A stretch of DNA of 64,000 bases from Aequorivita lipolytica (lineage in GTDB: Bacteria > Bacteroidota > Bacteroidia > Flavobacteriales > Flavobacteriaceae), in assembly GCF_007997135.1 (NCBI RefSeq), contig NZ_VORU01000002.1, forward strand, positions 372,001 through 436,000, written 5' to 3'. The notes beneath the pieces are model-generated. The model did no database searches, was not told the DNA's origin, and saw nothing but the letters and a program-made list of their open reading frames with translations. Below are positions 61,839 through 64,000 of the stretch, piece after piece (positions within the stretch are counted from its first letter, which is position 1; the number at the start of each line of letters is the position of its first letter). The translations under genes were made by a program, and so were the position numbers.

Positions 61839-63230
61839 TTAATTGGGCATTTTGGTGGCCGCGGCCTTGTCACTATACGTTTTGGACTTTTTTGTATCGC
61901 CTTTTGCACTATAGGCAATACTTAGTTGTTCGTAAAAATCGCTTTCCATTTTTGGATCTTCCAAAATAAAATCCAGACCAATTTCCAGACTTTCAATTGC
62001 AGCATCACTTTTTTGGATTCCGTTGTTTGCAACGCCATTCAATAAATATAAGAGCGCTTGGGCCGGAAAAATCTCGAGACCTTCTGAACTCAGTTTTGCA
62101 GCGGCTTCATATTTTTTTAAGTCTATTTGAAATAGTAGTGTATTTCTCAAAAGATTATAATTGTCAGAATCTTGGGCAATGCCTTTTTCGTAGGCATTAA
62201 GTGCATCTTCTTTTCGGTTTTTAGCCGCGTAATAATCGCCCAATTTTTCATAAACGCGACCGTTTTCAACTGAAAATTGACTGACAATTTCTGCCAATTC
62301 AGTTTCATACTGCGGGTTTTCATTTACAAACTGTATAAAATCGCCGAGCACTTTGTATTTCGTTTCTTTGTCGATTTCTTCCGAAGCAAACACAGTTTTC
62401 ATAGATTTTATCGCTTCCAAAGAATTGCCCTCATCCAAATAAAATTTATAAAGGGCTAAATGCACCAATTGTGATTTTGGACTGCTCTTTAAAAGGTTTT
62501 TTGCCGCATCAAAGGCTTTTTCTTTATTTCCCTGATCACTGTAAAGGAAGATGAGGTTTAAATACTCCTTTTCGTTTTTTGGATTATTGTCTATTTTTTG
62601 TTCTAAATTTTCAATGGCACCTTCGGTATTGCCGGTGGTGCGATAAATTTGGACGCGCAAAGCATTTCTTATATCGCTTTCACCCCAAACTTGGTCAAGT
62701 TCGTCTAATTGTTGCAAAGCTTTGTCATATTGCTTGGTGAGTATGTAGAGATTCGCCAAATCTTCTTTGTAATCTTCATCAAACGGAATCAACTTTTCAA
62801 CCAATGGAATGGATTTTTCGTAATCTTTTTGCTGATAGTAAAGTTCATAAAACTGTTCCAAAACATCCAGCCTATTGCCTTGGCTTTTCAATACTTTATT
62901 GAAGTCTGCCTCCGCTTCAGCATATTGTTTTAAGTAGGTATGGTTTTTACCCATTTCAAAATATACAACGGCTTTATTTTCCTCGCTTTTTGCAGCTTTC
63001 TCGGCTTTGTTTAACGCGGTCAGGGCCAACTCATAGTTTTCAATGGCTTTTTGTTTCAGTGCTTCAAAAAAGTTTTCCTGAAAAGCATCAGTTACATCAC
63101 CCAATTGGTCCATTGGGTTTTGGATGGAATCGTTTTTTATTTCTTGGGCACAGAGTTGCTTCGGAAGAATTATTCCGAAGAAAATTAAAAATATATATCT
63201 CAGTTTTAACTTCAAATTATAAGATTCCAA
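61839..63230 (-). CDS. Periplasmic TPR-repeat protein
   Basis: About 463 residues of TPR-like helices (for example AVVYFEMGKNHTYLKQYAEAEADFNKVLKSQG; LYILTKQYDKALQQLDELDQ; VYEKLGDYYAAKNRKEDALNAYEKGIAQD). The start is uncertain: TTG 63230 or TTG 63215, the latter giving KLKLRYIFLIFFGIILPKQLCAQ, a better signal peptide. No ATG is near. It may scaffold an envelope complex with the neighbouring DUF4292 and EnvC-like proteins; that is inference. Confidence 0.82.
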   Translation of the reverse strand: MESYNLKLKLRYIFLIFFGIILPKQLCAQEIKNDSIQNPMDQLGDVTDAFQENFFEALKQKAIENYELALTALNKAEKAAKSEENKAVVYFEMGKNHTYLKQYAEAEADFNKVLKSQGNRLDVLEQFYELYYQQKDYEKSIPLVEKLIPFDEDYKEDLANLYILTKQYDKALQQLDELDQVWGESDIRNALRVQIYRTTGNTEGAIENLEQKIDNNPKNEKEYLNLIFLYSDQGNKEKAFDAAKNLLKSSPKSQLVHLALYKFYLDEGNSLEAIKSMKTVFASEEIDKETKYKVLGDFIQFVNENPQYETELAEIVSQFSVENGRVYEKLGDYYAAKNRKEDALNAYEKGIAQDSDNYNLLRNTLLFQIDLKKYEAAAKLSSEGLEIFPAQALLYLLNGVANNGIQKSDAAIESLEIGLDFILEDPKMESDFYEQLSIAYSAKGDTKKSKTYSDKAAATKMPN

Positions 63231-63246
63231 CCTGTAAAGGAATTAG

Positions 63247-64000
63247 TTATTTCAATTCAGAATAATCGCCAATACTCACATTGGTAAACTTCCCATCAAA
63301 AGTAGCATAATTGCCAATCATTGCGTTGTCCAAATTTGCGTTCTTTATTTTTGAATTGGTTTGAATGATGCTGTTTTTTACCGTACTGTCTTCAATTACC
63401 GTGCCTTCGCCAATAGAAGCGTAAGGGCCCACGGTGCTGTTTTTTAAAAACACTCCTTTGCCAATAAAACAAGGTCTAATGATTTTTGAATTTTCATTTG
63501 TAATGTTTTCGTTTATCAATGGCCTATTGGCTTCTGAAAGAAAACCCAACATTTTCTTATTGGTTGCCACCGTAACCTCTTTGTTTCCACAGTCCATCCA
63601 TTCATCAACTGTTCCGGTTTTGAAAATTTTTCCAGCAGCCATCATTCTTTTGATACCGTCATTAATTTGGTATTCGCCACCGTTAATGATGTTGTTGTCC
63701 AAAACGTATTGCAATTCCTTTTTAAGCTGCGCCACATCCTTAAAATAGTAAATACCTATAACGGCTTGGTCGCTAACATATTCTTTTGGTTTTTCAACCA
63801 ATTCAATTATTTCGTTTTTTTCGTTGAGGTTCACAACGCCATACGCTTCTGGATTTTTCACTTTTTTGGTCCAAATTACGGCGTCTGCTTTTTTATCCAA
63901 ATCGAAATCGGCACGAATTAAAGTATCTGCGTAAGCAATTACAGCTGGCCCTGAAAGCGAATCCTTGGCGCACATAATGGCGTGACCGGTTCCTTTTGGA
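63247..64000 (-). CDS. Sugar-phosphate nucleotidyltransferase (5' end outside window)
   Basis: The frame is open to base 64000, so the N-terminus lies outside. Visible: GTGHAIMCAKDS upstream of the internal Met, IAYADTLIRADFD (metal-binding Asp) and GVVNLNEKNEIIELVEKPKEYVSDQAVIGIYYF of the nucleotidyltransferase fold. A left-handed beta-helix with hexapeptide repeats follows (GKGVFLKNSTVGPYASIGEGTVIEDSTVKNSIIQTNSKIKNANLDNAMIGNYATF). It resembles glucose-1-phosphate thymidylyl-/GlmU-type enzymes that make NDP-sugars for cell-wall or surface glycans. Confidence 0.9.
   Translation of the reverse strand, partial: PKGTGHAIMCAKDSLSGPAVIAYADTLIRADFDLDKKADAVIWTKKVKNPEAYGVVNLNEKNEIIELVEKPKEYVSDQAVIGIYYFKDVAQLKKELQYVLDNNIINGGEYQINDGIKRMMAAGKIFKTGTVDEWMDCGNKEVTVATNKKMLGFLSEANRPLINENITNENSKIIRPCFIGKGVFLKNSTVGPYASIGEGTVIEDSTVKNSIIQTNSKIKNANLDNAMIGNYATFDGKFTNVSIGDYSELK

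Noticed and set aside
1-64000. tRNA, rRNA, prophage or complete insertion sequences
   Set aside because: Both strands were read for these and none was found; only small repeat-type elements are present.

Overview
The window reads as chromosomal DNA of a Bacteroidota bacterium, most likely a member of the Flavobacteriaceae. The evidence is an AT-rich sequence, several secreted proteins ending in type IX secretion (T9SS) type A sorting domains, the gliding lipoprotein GldH, Bacteroidota-style promoters (TAnnTTTG -7 box, TTTG-like -33 box) and the near absence of Shine-Dalgarno sequences. I found no rRNA, tRNA, CRISPR array, prophage or intact insertion sequence. The genus cannot be fixed from sequence alone.

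Layout, minus-strand block 1-17812: a truncated secreted S9 peptidase with a possible 30-residue membrane peptide just upstream; a membrane-anchored TPR/AraC regulator; a radical SAM protein; an S15 X-prolyl peptidase; two paralogous 522-residue exported proteins; a crotonase; a sensor histidine kinase; hemJ; a RelE/ParE-type toxin-antitoxin pair; a MATE transporter; hemH; and an AraC-family regulator. Plus-strand block 18090-31625: the haem operon hemA-hemC-hemD-(four-helix-bundle gene)-hemE-DUF6973-EI24-hemF-hemB, followed by small exported and membrane proteins, a CNNM/CBS protein, ogt, a serine hydrolase, a TIGR02117 protein, an exonuclease and a lipoprotein with a duplicated motif. Together the two divergent blocks encode every haem step from glutamyl-tRNA to protohaem except HemL (glutamate-1-semialdehyde aminomutase), which is not in the window.

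Between 31700 and 43714 lie a secreted M4 metalloprotease (minus), a double-ATPase peptide ABC protein (plus), then on the minus strand scoA/scoB, the ricT-gldH-PBP1A group and trhO. From 43876 to 59718 most genes are on the plus strand: a subtilase whose 5' end carries an 8-bp tandem repeat that currently puts the ATG out of frame, a small T9SS protein, a MITE-like element, recA, an ECF sigma factor with a possible envelope-spanning partner, trpS, an HU/SPOR protein, a thioesterase and a second large subtilase; plsC and dprA are on the minus strand. The window ends with a tight minus-strand operon: nucleotidyltransferase (truncated), TPR protein, DUF4292 lipoprotein and an EnvC-like murein hydrolase activator.

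The most notable observation is the octamer tract (CACACGCC, 11 full units plus partials) at 43885-43982. Removing the tract leaves a textbook signal peptide, MKIHRILICL..., fused in frame to the protease. Gain of one unit or loss of two would restore the frame, so the tract looks like a phase-variation switch on a secreted protease. Other points worth attention are a perfect 23-bp operator-like palindrome between the AraC gene and the haem operon, a repeat-bounded gene inserted in the haem operon, and several genes whose -7 promoter box almost touches the start codon.
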